NCBI GenBank assembly: GCA_003565815.1
Contig: PXAS01000432.1
Coordinates: forward strand, 1-6,817
DNA: 6,817 nucleotides
Reading direction: 5' to 3'
From: PVC group bacterium
Lineage (GTDB): Bacteria; Verrucomicrobiota; Kiritimatiellia; SS1-B-03-39; UBA6053
The notes under the pieces are model-generated. The model did no database searches and was not told the origin of the DNA. It saw only the letters and a program-made list of their open reading frames with translations. Made by a program: the position numbers and the translations under genes. Within the stretch, counting starts at the first letter, position 1. Each line of letters opens with the position of its first letter. Below are positions 1-5,333 of the stretch, in pieces.

Positions 1-2
1 GC

Positions 3-1244
3 CGCCGGGATGAGGTGGAGTCCACTTTCACCAAAGCCGTGTCCAAGGCTGAACAGGGGCAGGTCGCCGAGGCCATCGATCTTCACCGTCAAGTCCTCAA
101 AGTGCTTCCCTCGCACATCCCCAGCCGCCGCAATCTGGCCCTTTTGCTTCTCGAACAGGGGAAGGCTGAGGAGGCTGCCGACCTGCTGTTGGACCTCGTC
201 TTGCTGGACCCGGATGACTCTTGGGCTTTTGGCGTGCTGGGGAGACGGTACTCGGCCAACGGCGAGACAAGCACAGCCCAGGCGTATCTTCGGAAAGCCC
301 TGGCGCTTGAACCAGAGGACGTTCATGCCCGAATCAACCTTGCCGGGGTTCTCGTCGAACTCGGGCGCACCGATGAGGCGCAATCCTTGTTCCGCCAAGT
401 AATCGAGCAGGCCCCCTCTTTGCCGAACCCCTACTACGGGCTGGCTATGATACATGTGGAGCGGAATCCCAAGGAGGCGAGTGCCCACCTGGACCGCATG
501 TTCGACCGCGCGGATTTCAGCGACCGGAAACATCTGGAGATTCTGAAGGATGCCCGTGAGATGTACCTGCGTCTGTGCGCCAAAGTGGGCGAGGAGGAGT
601 CACAGGCGTTATGGGCGTGGGTGAAGAATCAACATTTCCAAGTGACGATGAATACCGGATGGAAGATCGACATCGTTTCCAACATCGCACTGGGCAACAC
701 CACCGCCAAACTGATTGAGCGGGGCAAGGGCAACTATCAGATCGCGTACAATCGGGCGTCCGACCTGCTGGCCCCGGCCATGGTCGCGCGGGAATTGGAG
801 CGAGTGTTGATCCGCCACGAATTTGCCGGAGCCTTGGAGCAAGTGCCGGTGGGCAAACAACGCACGCCCTTGGAACAATCCTTGGTGGACTACGCGCGCG
901 AATTGCCCGAGACCCGCTTTGCCGATGTGAGATTGGCGCGGAGGCTCGGGCGGATCCCTCCCGGCTGCTTTGTGGACATTTACCTGCGGGTGGACGAGGA
1001 GAAGCGTGCTCTCGAAAAGATTACCGGGCTGAAGGGCTTTCCCAAACATCTGCTGGACCTCTGGCACTTCTGCGGGGCGTTCTCAGCCTTCTCAGCGGAC
1101 ATCCTCTGCAAGCCCCGGACGGCCTACGGTGCGGAATGGGACAAGGTTTCCTCTGCCCCCCTGGCACGGGAGATGGCGGAGGAACTGTGTGGGGAAAACG
1201 TGGATTACCGGGGGGTGGTGAGGAGGTTTGGGCAGGTGATCTGA
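3..1244 (+). CDS. TPR-repeat protein with an unrecognised C-terminal domain (5' end outside window)
   Basis: The frame is open to the left edge. The first usable start is a GTG at 15 with no clear ribosome binding site, so I treat the gene as 5'-partial. From that GTG, residues about 5-170 form four to five 34-residue tetratricopeptide repeats, with the usual small and aromatic positions and repeats ending in 'LEPED' or 'LDPDD'. TPR arrays are protein-binding scaffolds. Residues about 170-409 are a separate, mostly helical region with Trp-rich stretches ('ALWAWVKNQ') and a conserved-looking block 'MVARELERVLIRHE'; I do not recognise it and see no catalytic motif I would trust. No signal peptide or membrane segment is visible in the part present, so a cytoplasmic location is likely. 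The stop (1242-1244) lies one base before the start of a decayed gene at 1246, so the two were probably one operon. Function is unknown beyond protein-protein interaction. Confidence 0.85.
   Translation, partial: RRDEVESTFTKAVSKAEQGQVAEAIDLHRQVLKVLPSHIPSRRNLALLLLEQGKAEEAADLLLDLVLLDPDDSWAFGVLGRRYSANGETSTAQAYLRKALALEPEDVHARINLAGVLVELGRTDEAQSLFRQVIEQAPSLPNPYYGLAMIHVERNPKEASAHLDRMFDRADFSDRKHLEILKDAREMYLRLCAKVGEEESQALWAWVKNQHFQVTMNTGWKIDIVSNIALGNTTAKLIERGKGNYQIAYNRASDLLAPAMVARELERVLIRHEFAGALEQVPVGKQRTPLEQSLVDYARELPETRFADVRLARRLGRIPPGCFVDIYLRVDEEKRALEKITGLKGFPKHLLDLWHFCGAFSAFSADILCKPRTAYGAEWDKVSSAPLAREMAEELCGENVDYRGVVRRFGQVI
1234..1239 (+). promoter_or_regulatory. Ribosome binding site of the decayed gene at 1246
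   Basis: AGGTGA lies six bases before the ATG at 1246 and inside the last codons of the TPR gene. It supports 1246 as the ancestral start of the now broken second gene and suggests translational coupling with the TPR gene. Confidence 0.45.
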
Positions 1245-1245
1245 A

Positions 1246-1842
1246 ATGCATACCCCCCTGTTCCAACAACTCTTCGGTTTCCCGGAAGGCTCACACGCTG
1301 AGGTTCAATCACGCATGCGAGTGGAAGGGGATCATCTGATTTCGTGCTCGAATGACACATAATACTTCTGCCGGCGGATGGAGACTCCTTCGCTGACCGT
1401 ACTTCGAGGTAGTGTGGCCGCCGGCCATATCCCTGACTTCCCTTCTACTTGCCGGGAGTTGGTGGCGGACGCAAAATCGTTGCACGCGAACCCAGAGAAT
1501 GCCGGACGCTCTTTCAGGTCGCCTCGCAGTTCAATCTACTGGAGATGTGCGGGCCGGATGAGACCCCGGAGATAGGGTGTCGAAATATGCGGGCGATCCC
1601 ACCCAGGACCCGGTCTGCGCTTTGGCGTGTTTTGCCAGGACAGTGTACCGCAACTACTTCGCGCCCCTCGGCGTTCAGCTCGGTCAAACAGCCGATAGGC
1701 AGGTAGGTTGCCTCGCCGATTGCGGGGAAGCCCTCGGGAACCGGGTCCTACGCATATAGGAGATGAGGAACGGCTACTGCCTGGCCACCTGTGAGGGCTT
1801 GCGGAAAATCCGGTCCGTTCTTGGCGTTGCCGGAGAGGAGGA
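1246..1842 (+). pseudogene. Decayed conserved protein of unknown function (two stops, two frameshifts, 3' end lost)
   Basis: Three reading frames join end to end into one protein. It starts at ATG 1246 ('FQQLFGFPEGS') and meets an in-frame TAA at 1360-1362. The same frame resumes with 'METPSLTVLRGSV' and 'SLHANPENAG'. A one-base deletion near 1508 moves it to 'LFQVASQFNLLEM' and 'TPEIG'. A second one-base deletion in the G run near 1575 moves it to 'SKYAGDPTQDPVCAL', 'TVYRNYF' and 'GQTADRQVGCLAD'. A TAG at 1757-1759 precedes 'EMRNGY'. From memory these blocks match, in this order, a conserved family of unknown function whose members read roughly 'LFQVASQFNLLEM', 'DPTQGPACA', 'YRNYF' and 'WEMRNGY'. 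The TAG would then be a Trp codon changed to stop. About 200 residues remain; the rest of the family's C-terminus is missing where the next remnant starts. The frame joins are read from the sequence, while the family match is recall. Confidence 0.7.
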
Positions 1843-2208
1843 ATGGAGCACAGGGAAAACCTCCGCCTCATCGCCCAGTTTGAAATTGGACGCTACATCC
1901 GCCGGGAATTCCACAACCATATCCCCGGCTACCGGGTGGATCTCCTCCTCACCTTCAGCCGGGCCTGCAAAGAAACGTCCCTCATCCTCGAATACGACGG
2001 CCTCGAATACTACACCAAAACCCCGAGCGGGTCACCGCCCAGAACTTCGACCGCGAATACCTGGAGATAGGACATCCAGCGCCAGATCGAACTCGAAAGC
2101 TTCGGCTACCGTTTCCTCCGCATCCACAAATTCAGCATCCTGCCCACCCCGGACACGACTACCCCGGTGAACTTGCTCGACCGGAAGCTGCGGGAGGCGT
2201 TCGAGTGA
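1843..2208 (+). pseudogene. Remnant of a DUF559/VSR-like PD-(D/E)XK nuclease domain, frameshifted
   Basis: ATG 1843 follows a purine-rich GGAGAGGAGGA. The frame gives 'YRVDLLLTF' and 'LILEYDGLEYYTK'. It slips by one base in the A/C run near 2020, so that 'NPERVTAQNFDREYLE' lies in another frame. It returns near 2066 through one extra base that also creates a TAG (2068-2070). It then ends with 'DIQRQIELESFGYRFLRIHKF' and a TGA at 2206-2208. The order (V)D, then E-Y-D-G, then D-x-x-R-x-x-x-L-x-x-x-G-Y-x-x-L-R is the layout of DUF559 and VSR-type endonuclease-fold domains, with the Asp and Glu metal ligands inside the first two blocks. The piece is about 121 residues and resembles nuclease domains found alone or at the C-terminus of larger helicase-like proteins. 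I cannot tell whether it was once longer at the N-terminus. It is probably inactive, unless the indels are assembly errors. Confidence 0.65.
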
Positions 2209-2302
2209 GCTGCTCAAACATTTATCTTTTTTGAAGATTTTCCTTTTCTTACTGAAAATAATAGTTCTTAATGTCCGTTAAGAATTTAATTAACGAGTAA
2301 GA
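2209..2302 (+). promoter_or_regulatory. AT-rich leader and promoter region of the AbiE-like module
   Basis: This 94-base gap is strikingly AT-rich against GC-rich flanks, with runs such as ATCTTTTTTGAAG and GAAAATAATAG. It is the only promoter-like DNA upstream of the module. Elements near TTGAAG (2231) and AATAAT (2257) could serve as promoter boxes, but their spacing (20 bases) is not good enough to name them. Only a weak purine stretch (GAGTAAGA) precedes the ATG at 2303. Confidence 0.5.
2265..2295. promoter_or_regulatory. Overlapping inverted repeats, candidate AbiEi operator
   Basis: Two perfect inverted repeats overlap here. TTCTTAA (2265-2271) pairs with TTAAGAA (2278-2284) across six bases, and CGTTAA (2276-2281) pairs with TTAACG (2290-2295) across eight. 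They end eight bases before the start codon of the winged-helix gene. AbiEi proteins are known to bind inverted repeats in their own promoter and repress the operon, so this is the natural operator. Binding itself is inferred. Confidence 0.55.
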
Positions 2303-3325
2303 ATGCGCATCAACAATCTACAACAACTCAGCGAAGCGTTCCACGCCGAAGCGGTGAGAGACCCGGACCTAAACTGGTCGTGGGAGGCTGGGGTTGTATC
2401 GGATATCGAGCGGGTATTCCTGAATTTTGACGACTGGTCCCTCGATTTCGCGGTCAAATACAGACTGTATCCCGGCGAATCAGAATTGCAGGAAGTCATG
2501 AATGGGGGTCGGCAGCCCTTGTTGGTGGTTCCCTGTCTTAACGACCGCTTGCTTCAACGTTGCAAAGACCGCTTCCTGAGCGTCATCGATCTGAATGGAC
2601 AGGCGTGGATCCGTTCCAAAGGGTTTCTGGTCGACCGGGGCCCCCTCCCGGGGCGCAACTATCGGTATGACCTGGAACCCCGGAATATTTTCGTGGGAAA
2701 AAGCGAGAGGATCGTTCGGAGCCTATTGACGGACCGGGACCGGAAATGGACACAGGCTGAACTCTGCCAACGCACCTGGGCCAGCAGCGGACTTCTCTCC
2801 AGAATAACCACCTATCTCCTGAAACAGGAGTACCTGATCAAAACCGGAAGCCGGACGTTCAAACTAGATCCTGACTTGCGCCTTTTGGACGACTGGGCAA
2901 AGGCCGATGAAATTGAAGGCCGCACCCGGCTCGTCCGGTACTCGGGACTGCCGTCTGACACGGTACAATTGGAAGAGAGGCTTGTACTGTGGGCGAAAGA
3001 AACTAAGACGGACTTAGCGTTCACCCAGTGGGCCGCAGCCTGCCAGAGGCGGGGCTACACCGAGCCGGAAATTTGCTCCGCCTATGTCTCCCGCTTTCCG
3101 AGCAAAGAAGAGGTCAAAGACTTGGGTTTGCGCGAGGTGCCGGACGCCGGAAACCTCTGGTTGTATCTGCCGGAGGACGAAGGGGTTTTTCTGGAAGTCA
3201 GCCAACCCCTTAAACTTCCCGTGGTCTCCGACGCCCAAATCTATCTTGACCTTCAGAATACGGGCCTCCGGGGGCCGGATGCCGCACAAGCCCTGCGCGA
3301 GTGGGAGGGATTCTGTCGACCATGA
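2303..3325 (+). CDS. AbiEi-like antitoxin / transcriptional regulator of a type IV toxin-antitoxin module
   Basis: This 340-residue protein has three parts. Residues about 1-128 form an N-terminal domain with the pattern 'PLLVVPCLNDR' (72-82) and 'IDLNGQAWIRSKGFLV' (95-110), typical of long AbiEi-family proteins (COG4861 type). Residues about 131-190 are a winged helix-turn-helix: 'WTQAELCQRT' (149-158), recognition helix about 161-178 and a wing at 180-189. Residues 200-340 are the antitoxin-type C-terminal domain, with 'NLWLYLPEDEGVF' (284-296) and 'SDAQIYLDL' (309-317), which strongly resemble this family. In the family, the protein represses its operon and blocks the partner toxin without forming a stable complex. 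The start ATG 2303 follows the AT-rich leader and its inverted repeats. The last bases overlap the toxin gene (ATGA). The gene appears intact. Confidence 0.85.
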   Translation: MRINNLQQLSEAFHAEAVRDPDLNWSWEAGVVSDIERVFLNFDDWSLDFAVKYRLYPGESELQEVMNGGRQPLLVVPCLNDRLLQRCKDRFLSVIDLNGQAWIRSKGFLVDRGPLPGRNYRYDLEPRNIFVGKSERIVRSLLTDRDRKWTQAELCQRTWASSGLLSRITTYLLKQEYLIKTGSRTFKLDPDLRLLDDWAKADEIEGRTRLVRYSGLPSDTVQLEERLVLWAKETKTDLAFTQWAAACQRRGYTEPEICSAYVSRFPSKEEVKDLGLREVPDAGNLWLYLPEDEGVFLEVSQPLKLPVVSDAQIYLDLQNTGLRGPDAAQALREWEGFCRP

Positions 3326-4164
3326 AATACGAAACCCATGCTCACTACGATCCAAGGCGCACCGAGATGGCCCAGAGAGCCTTCCTTTCCGTCTGGAGTG
3401 GATTCACCCGCTGGCACCCGGATTTGGTCTTGCTGGGCGGCCTGGTGCCCCGCTACATTTGCCGGTCTGGCGGTCGCTCCGCCTTACTGCCGCAACCCGC
3501 AACCATCGATGTCGATCTGGGCATCGCCCTTGGAACCGAGTCCGGCCTATACGACCCGATATCCACCGCATTGACCGGACAGGGCTTTATGCGACACCCT
3601 GATCTAGCGCATAGCTATGAAAAAGAGGTGGCTGGACTGACCGTTCCGGTGGACTTTCTTGTGGAAAGCGCGGAGGGAGAAAGTGGTACCGTTGCGGTTG
3701 ACGACATTGCGGCAACCGTCATGCCGGGTGTGAACCGGGCCCTGGCCACCGCGCGGGAGGTGGAGATCCAGGGCATGGATTTACAGGGCGCGGAACAACG
3801 GGTCATAGCTCGCGTCTGCGAGGTCGGTCCTTTCCTGGCGTTAAAGCTCAGGGCGTTTTTGGACCGCCAGCAGGGCAAGGATGTCTTTGATATTCTTTAC
3901 ACCGTACAAAACTACGACGGAGGTCTCCGCGCGGCCCTCGCGGGTTTTGCGGAGGAAGTTCGTGTCGGAAACCGGGCCTGCATCGACGCGCTGACATGTC
4001 TGGATAATATGTTCAAGGATGAACGAGCGCCCGGACCCGTTCGGGCCAGCCACTTCCTCCTCGGGGAACAACGAGCGGATGAACATCCCGATATGCGCTT
4101 TCGCCGAAACCAAATCCGGCAACAGATGGTCGATATCGCGGCGGCATTGCGGAGGGGTGTCTAA
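3322..4164 (+). CDS. AbiEii-like nucleotidyltransferase toxin
   Basis: This 280-residue protein belongs to the AbiEii/AbiGii nucleotidyltransferase-fold toxins. I chose ATG 3322, which overlaps the upstream stop by four bases (ATGA), over an in-frame GTG at 3301; GGGAGGGA at 3303-3310 can serve as its ribosome binding site. Visible motifs are 'LLGG' (37-40), the metal-binding pair in 'TIDVDLGIAL' (Asp63, Asp65), a third acidic residue in 'VPVDFL' (Asp111), and the late motif 'LALKLRAFLDRQQGKDVFDI' (172-191) with Lys175, Asp181, Arg182, Lys186, Asp187 and Asp190. All catalytic positions look intact. Family members transfer nucleotides to RNA or other targets and stop growth when not held back by AbiEi. 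Translational coupling to the antitoxin keeps their production linked. The protein is soluble, with no signal peptide. The exact substrate cannot be read from the sequence. Confidence 0.87.
   Translation: MKYETHAHYDPRRTEMAQRAFLSVWSGFTRWHPDLVLLGGLVPRYICRSGGRSALLPQPATIDVDLGIALGTESGLYDPISTALTGQGFMRHPDLAHSYEKEVAGLTVPVDFLVESAEGESGTVAVDDIAATVMPGVNRALATAREVEIQGMDLQGAEQRVIARVCEVGPFLALKLRAFLDRQQGKDVFDILYTVQNYDGGLRAALAGFAEEVRVGNRACIDALTCLDNMFKDERAPGPVRASHFLLGEQRADEHPDMRFRRNQIRQQMVDIAAALRRGV
4151..4157 (+). promoter_or_regulatory. Strong ribosome binding site of a third cistron
   Basis: GGAGGGG lies six bases before the ATG at 4164, which itself overlaps the toxin stop codon (TAATG). This is the best Shine-Dalgarno site in the window and marks a coupled third gene. 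Confidence 0.6.
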
Positions 4165-4457
4165 TGGCCGAACCCTATCTTTTCAGCAACGTTGACCTAA
4201 GTGCCAGTCTTCGGCAACAAATTCAGGTGCAAATCTCTAATTCCTCTCGATTCGCCAGCAGATCCAGGTCGTCGCTTGTTGCCTTTCGGAAATTCATATT
4301 TATGCCGGGGTCCGTAAAAAAGGGTGGAAGGTTTGTCCTCAAAGGACATTCCGAGCTTCGGAACGCCGGATTTTGGAGCTTCCGAGCTTCGGAATGGTCC
4401 TTGGAGTCGCCAAGGTATAGGCTTGGACTCCGACTTCCAGGAAGGAGAAGAATGTGA
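4164..4457 (+). CDS. Third cistron of the AbiE-like operon, probably truncated
   Basis: The start is well supported: GGAGGGG with six-base spacing and a TAATG overlap with the toxin gene. The frame runs 97 codons to a TGA at 4455-4457. Only the first 20 or so residues ('MAEPYLFSNVDLSASLRQQ') look like a normal protein. After that it becomes Ser/Arg-rich and passes through the hairpin repeats at 4334-4431, which is not how a functional gene reads. From about 4232 the opposite strand reads as the start of an acetyltransferase. I infer that the original gene was cut by a deletion or insertion around 4220-4240 and that the rest of the frame is read-through. I do not recognise the product. It could still be made as a short protein. 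Confidence 0.4.
   Translation: MAEPYLFSNVDLSASLRQQIQVQISNSSRFASRSRSSLVAFRKFIFMPGSVKKGGRFVLKGHSELRNAGFWSFRASEWSLESPRYRLGLRLPGRRRM
4232..4303 (-). pseudogene. N-terminal scrap of a GNAT acetyltransferase
   Basis: On the minus strand, ATG 4303 opens 'MNFRKATSDDLDLLANREE' and stops after 24 residues. The pattern M-x-F-R-x-A-x-x-x-D-L-D-x-L is the usual first strand and helix of GNAT N-acetyltransferases, which are about 140-170 residues long. The catalytic acetyl-CoA site (R/Q-x-x-G-x-G/A) is absent because only the start remains. The fragment points toward the third cistron and faces away from the lipoprotein gene. A chance match cannot be excluded, as it rests on about 14 residues. Confidence 0.4.
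4334..4348. repeat. Small perfect hairpin
   Basis: TGTCCT (4334-4339) and AGGACA (4343-4348) form a six-base stem with a CAA loop. On the minus strand it is followed, 12 bases later, by six T (4316-4321). That is too far for a standard intrinsic terminator, but it could end transcription of the minus-strand lipoprotein unit. Confidence 0.5.
4344..4400. repeat. Pair of 15-base direct repeats, each a hairpin, in a larger inverted repeat
   Basis: TTCCGAGCTTCGGAA occurs exactly at 4349-4363 and 4380-4394. Each copy folds as TTCCGA/TCGGAA around GCT. The two copies with their flanks (GGACA before, TGGTCC after) also form an inverted repeat of about 20 bases per arm with few mismatches. The 31-base spacing and double symmetry recall REP/BIME-type intergenic elements. 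It lies between convergent genes, where such elements often sit. Confidence 0.7.
4403..4431. repeat. Imperfect hairpin next to the paired repeats
   Basis: GGAGTC (4403-4408) pairs with GACTCC (4426-4431), and CAAG (4411-4414) with CTTG (4422-4425). This leaves a two-base GC bulge and a seven-base loop. It directly follows the double repeat and is probably part of the same element. No T run follows on either side. Confidence 0.5.
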
Positions 4458-4599
4458 AACGCGAACGTCCGCCATCGAAGGTCGCACAAGCGTGTGGGCT
4501 GTCGCCGGCCGCTGGCCAATGCGGAGCTCCTCCTTCGCTCCCGCATGCGCGGGGGGCTACGGCGGACACGGTTGGCGCTCCTGGGAAGAAAAGTCAGGC
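4432..4599. other. Gene-free, palindrome-rich spacer between convergent genes
   Basis: No reading frame here looks coding. The stretch contains GGCCGCTGGCC (4507-4517), the palindrome GGAGCTCC (4523-4530), and a nested hairpin: CCCGC/GCGGG (4540-4544 with 4549-4553) inside imperfect outer arms TCCTCCTTCGC and GCTACGGCGGA. The outer-arm words resemble a dispersed intergenic repeat that I recall from several environmental bacterial phyla. With the hairpins before it, it fills the space between the toxin operon and the minus-strand lipoprotein gene. Confidence 0.4.
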
Positions 4600-5163
4600 T
4601 CAGCGAACGGGCTGGGCGAAGCCGGTGCCGTGGTCGGTGGCGAAGAGGGTGTTGTCGTGCGCGCGGTAGAGGGTGGTGAGGCCGCTTGCGGGGCCGCGGC
4701 GGATTTCGAAGGTTTCGTCGGCCAGTGAATCGTGGGCTGGAAACCAAGCCGGCGGGGGCTCGGAGGGGATCGTCCAGGAGCGCGGGGTCTGCCCGGGCGG
4801 GAGCGCGCTCAGACCGAGGGTATCCGGATCGCGCAGGGCGGCGAGGAGTTCGGGGCTTGGATGGAGTTGGATGAACCACTGCCAGGAGTTGTCGTCGGGA
4901 TTGACGCGGCGCTCGGCGTGGAGGATGTGGTCGGCATCGGTGGGGTGACGCCAGAAGGCGCGTCGGAAAACTTCGGCGGGATCGGTGGTGGACCCGGTGG
5001 TGGGGGTGGGGACGGACTCGGGCGGGGGGATGGCCGTGGGCACGGGAGCGGGCGCGTGCCCGGGAGGTTCGCTCTGGTCGTCTCGGCGGCAGGCGGATGC
5101 GGTCAGAAGAGCGAGGAGAATGGAGAGTTTAACCGTAAATTTCCCGGCGCGGTAACGCCGCAA
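4600..5163 (-). CDS. Small proline-rich lipoprotein of unknown function
   Basis: I place the start at a TTG (5163-5161), giving 187 residues. The product then begins with a normal lipoprotein signal: a basic stretch (Arg2, Arg3, Arg5, Lys8), a hydrophobic core 'LSILLALLTASAC' and a lipidated Cys at position 25, in an acceptable lipobox (ASAC). The same frame stays open upstream to a TTG at 5337 or ATG at 5328. That extension would cross a hairpin and a tandem repeat and bury the signal sequence, so it is probably not translated. Residues about 26-60 are a Pro/Thr/Ser-rich linker, as in anchored lipoproteins. Residues about 61-185 form a small domain with 'EVFRRAFWRHP', 'WQWFIQLHPSPELL' and, near the end, 'TLYRAHDNTLFATDHG'. 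I do not recognise the family. The gene follows the large minus-strand gene and may be cotranscribed with it. No Shine-Dalgarno site is visible before the TTG. Confidence 0.6.
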   Translation of the reverse strand: MRRYRAGKFTVKLSILLALLTASACRRDDQSEPPGHAPAPVPTAIPPPESVPTPTTGSTTDPAEVFRRAFWRHPTDADHILHAERRVNPDDNSWQWFIQLHPSPELLAALRDPDTLGLSALPPGQTPRSWTIPSEPPPAWFPAHDSLADETFEIRRGPASGLTTLYRAHDNTLFATDHGTGFAQPVR

Positions 5164-5193
5164 CCAAAGTTCTTGCCGAAAAAACAAGGAAAC

Positions 5194-5220
5194 CACGGAG
5201 GGCACGAAGGGGCACGGAGC
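5194..5220. repeat. Three short GC-rich tandem repeats
   Basis: CACGGAGGG, CACGAAGGGG and CACGGAGC follow one another. On the minus strand they read as CCGTG/CGTG units just upstream of the lipoprotein start. I recall similar CACGGAGG/CACGAAGG strings scattered in intergenic DNA of environmental GC-rich bacteria. They suggest that this stretch is non-coding, despite the open frame across it. Confidence 0.5.
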
Positions 5221-5231
5221 CAGCGTGACGG

Positions 5232-5283
5232 CGGATGGGTTCGGCGAGCCCCGGAATACACCCCGGATGCCGAACCCCATCCG
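5232..5283 (-). terminator. Strong hairpin after the large minus-strand gene
   Basis: CGGATGGGTTCGGC (5232-5245) pairs with GCCGAACCCCATCCG (5269-5283): a 14-base stem with a single bulged base and a 23-base GC-rich loop. It lies about 50 bases past the stop of the large gene (5334). No T run follows on the minus strand, so it may be a 3'-end stabiliser or factor-dependent terminator, not a classical intrinsic one. Confidence 0.4.
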
Positions 5284-5333
5284 GGTTGCTTCGCTGGAAT
5301 TATCGGAAGGATCACCCGTCTGTTTCATATTTG

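Noticed and set aside
609..1067. A 152-codon minus-strand frame within the TPR gene
   Set aside because: It is antisense to a well-supported coding region and its product has no recognisable structure.
1763..2170. A 135-codon frame beginning 'MRNGYCLATCEGL'
   Set aside because: Only the first 28 or so codons belong to the decayed family. The rest is a Ser/Thr/Pro-rich out-of-frame reading of the nuclease remnant, so it is not a gene by itself.
2231..2262. Sigma-70-type promoter TTGAAG ... AATAAT
   Set aside because: The spacing is 20 bases and both boxes are weak. The region is AT-rich enough to give such matches by chance, so I listed only the leader as a whole.
3301..3321. GTG at 3301 as start of the nucleotidyltransferase
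   Set aside because: It would lengthen the overlap with the antitoxin gene to 25 bases and add seven residues without benefit. The ATG at 3322 gives the typical ATGA coupling.
4304..4599. CRISPR-like array suggested by the repeated 15-mer
   Set aside because: There are only two copies, 31 bases apart start to start. They are self-complementary and part of a larger inverted repeat, and no cas gene is nearby.
4223..4879. A 218-codon minus-strand frame overlapping the lipoprotein gene and the spacer
   Set aside because: Its product is Arg/Pro/Ser-rich and passes through the hairpin repeats. It is an out-of-frame reading of the lipoprotein gene and the spacer.
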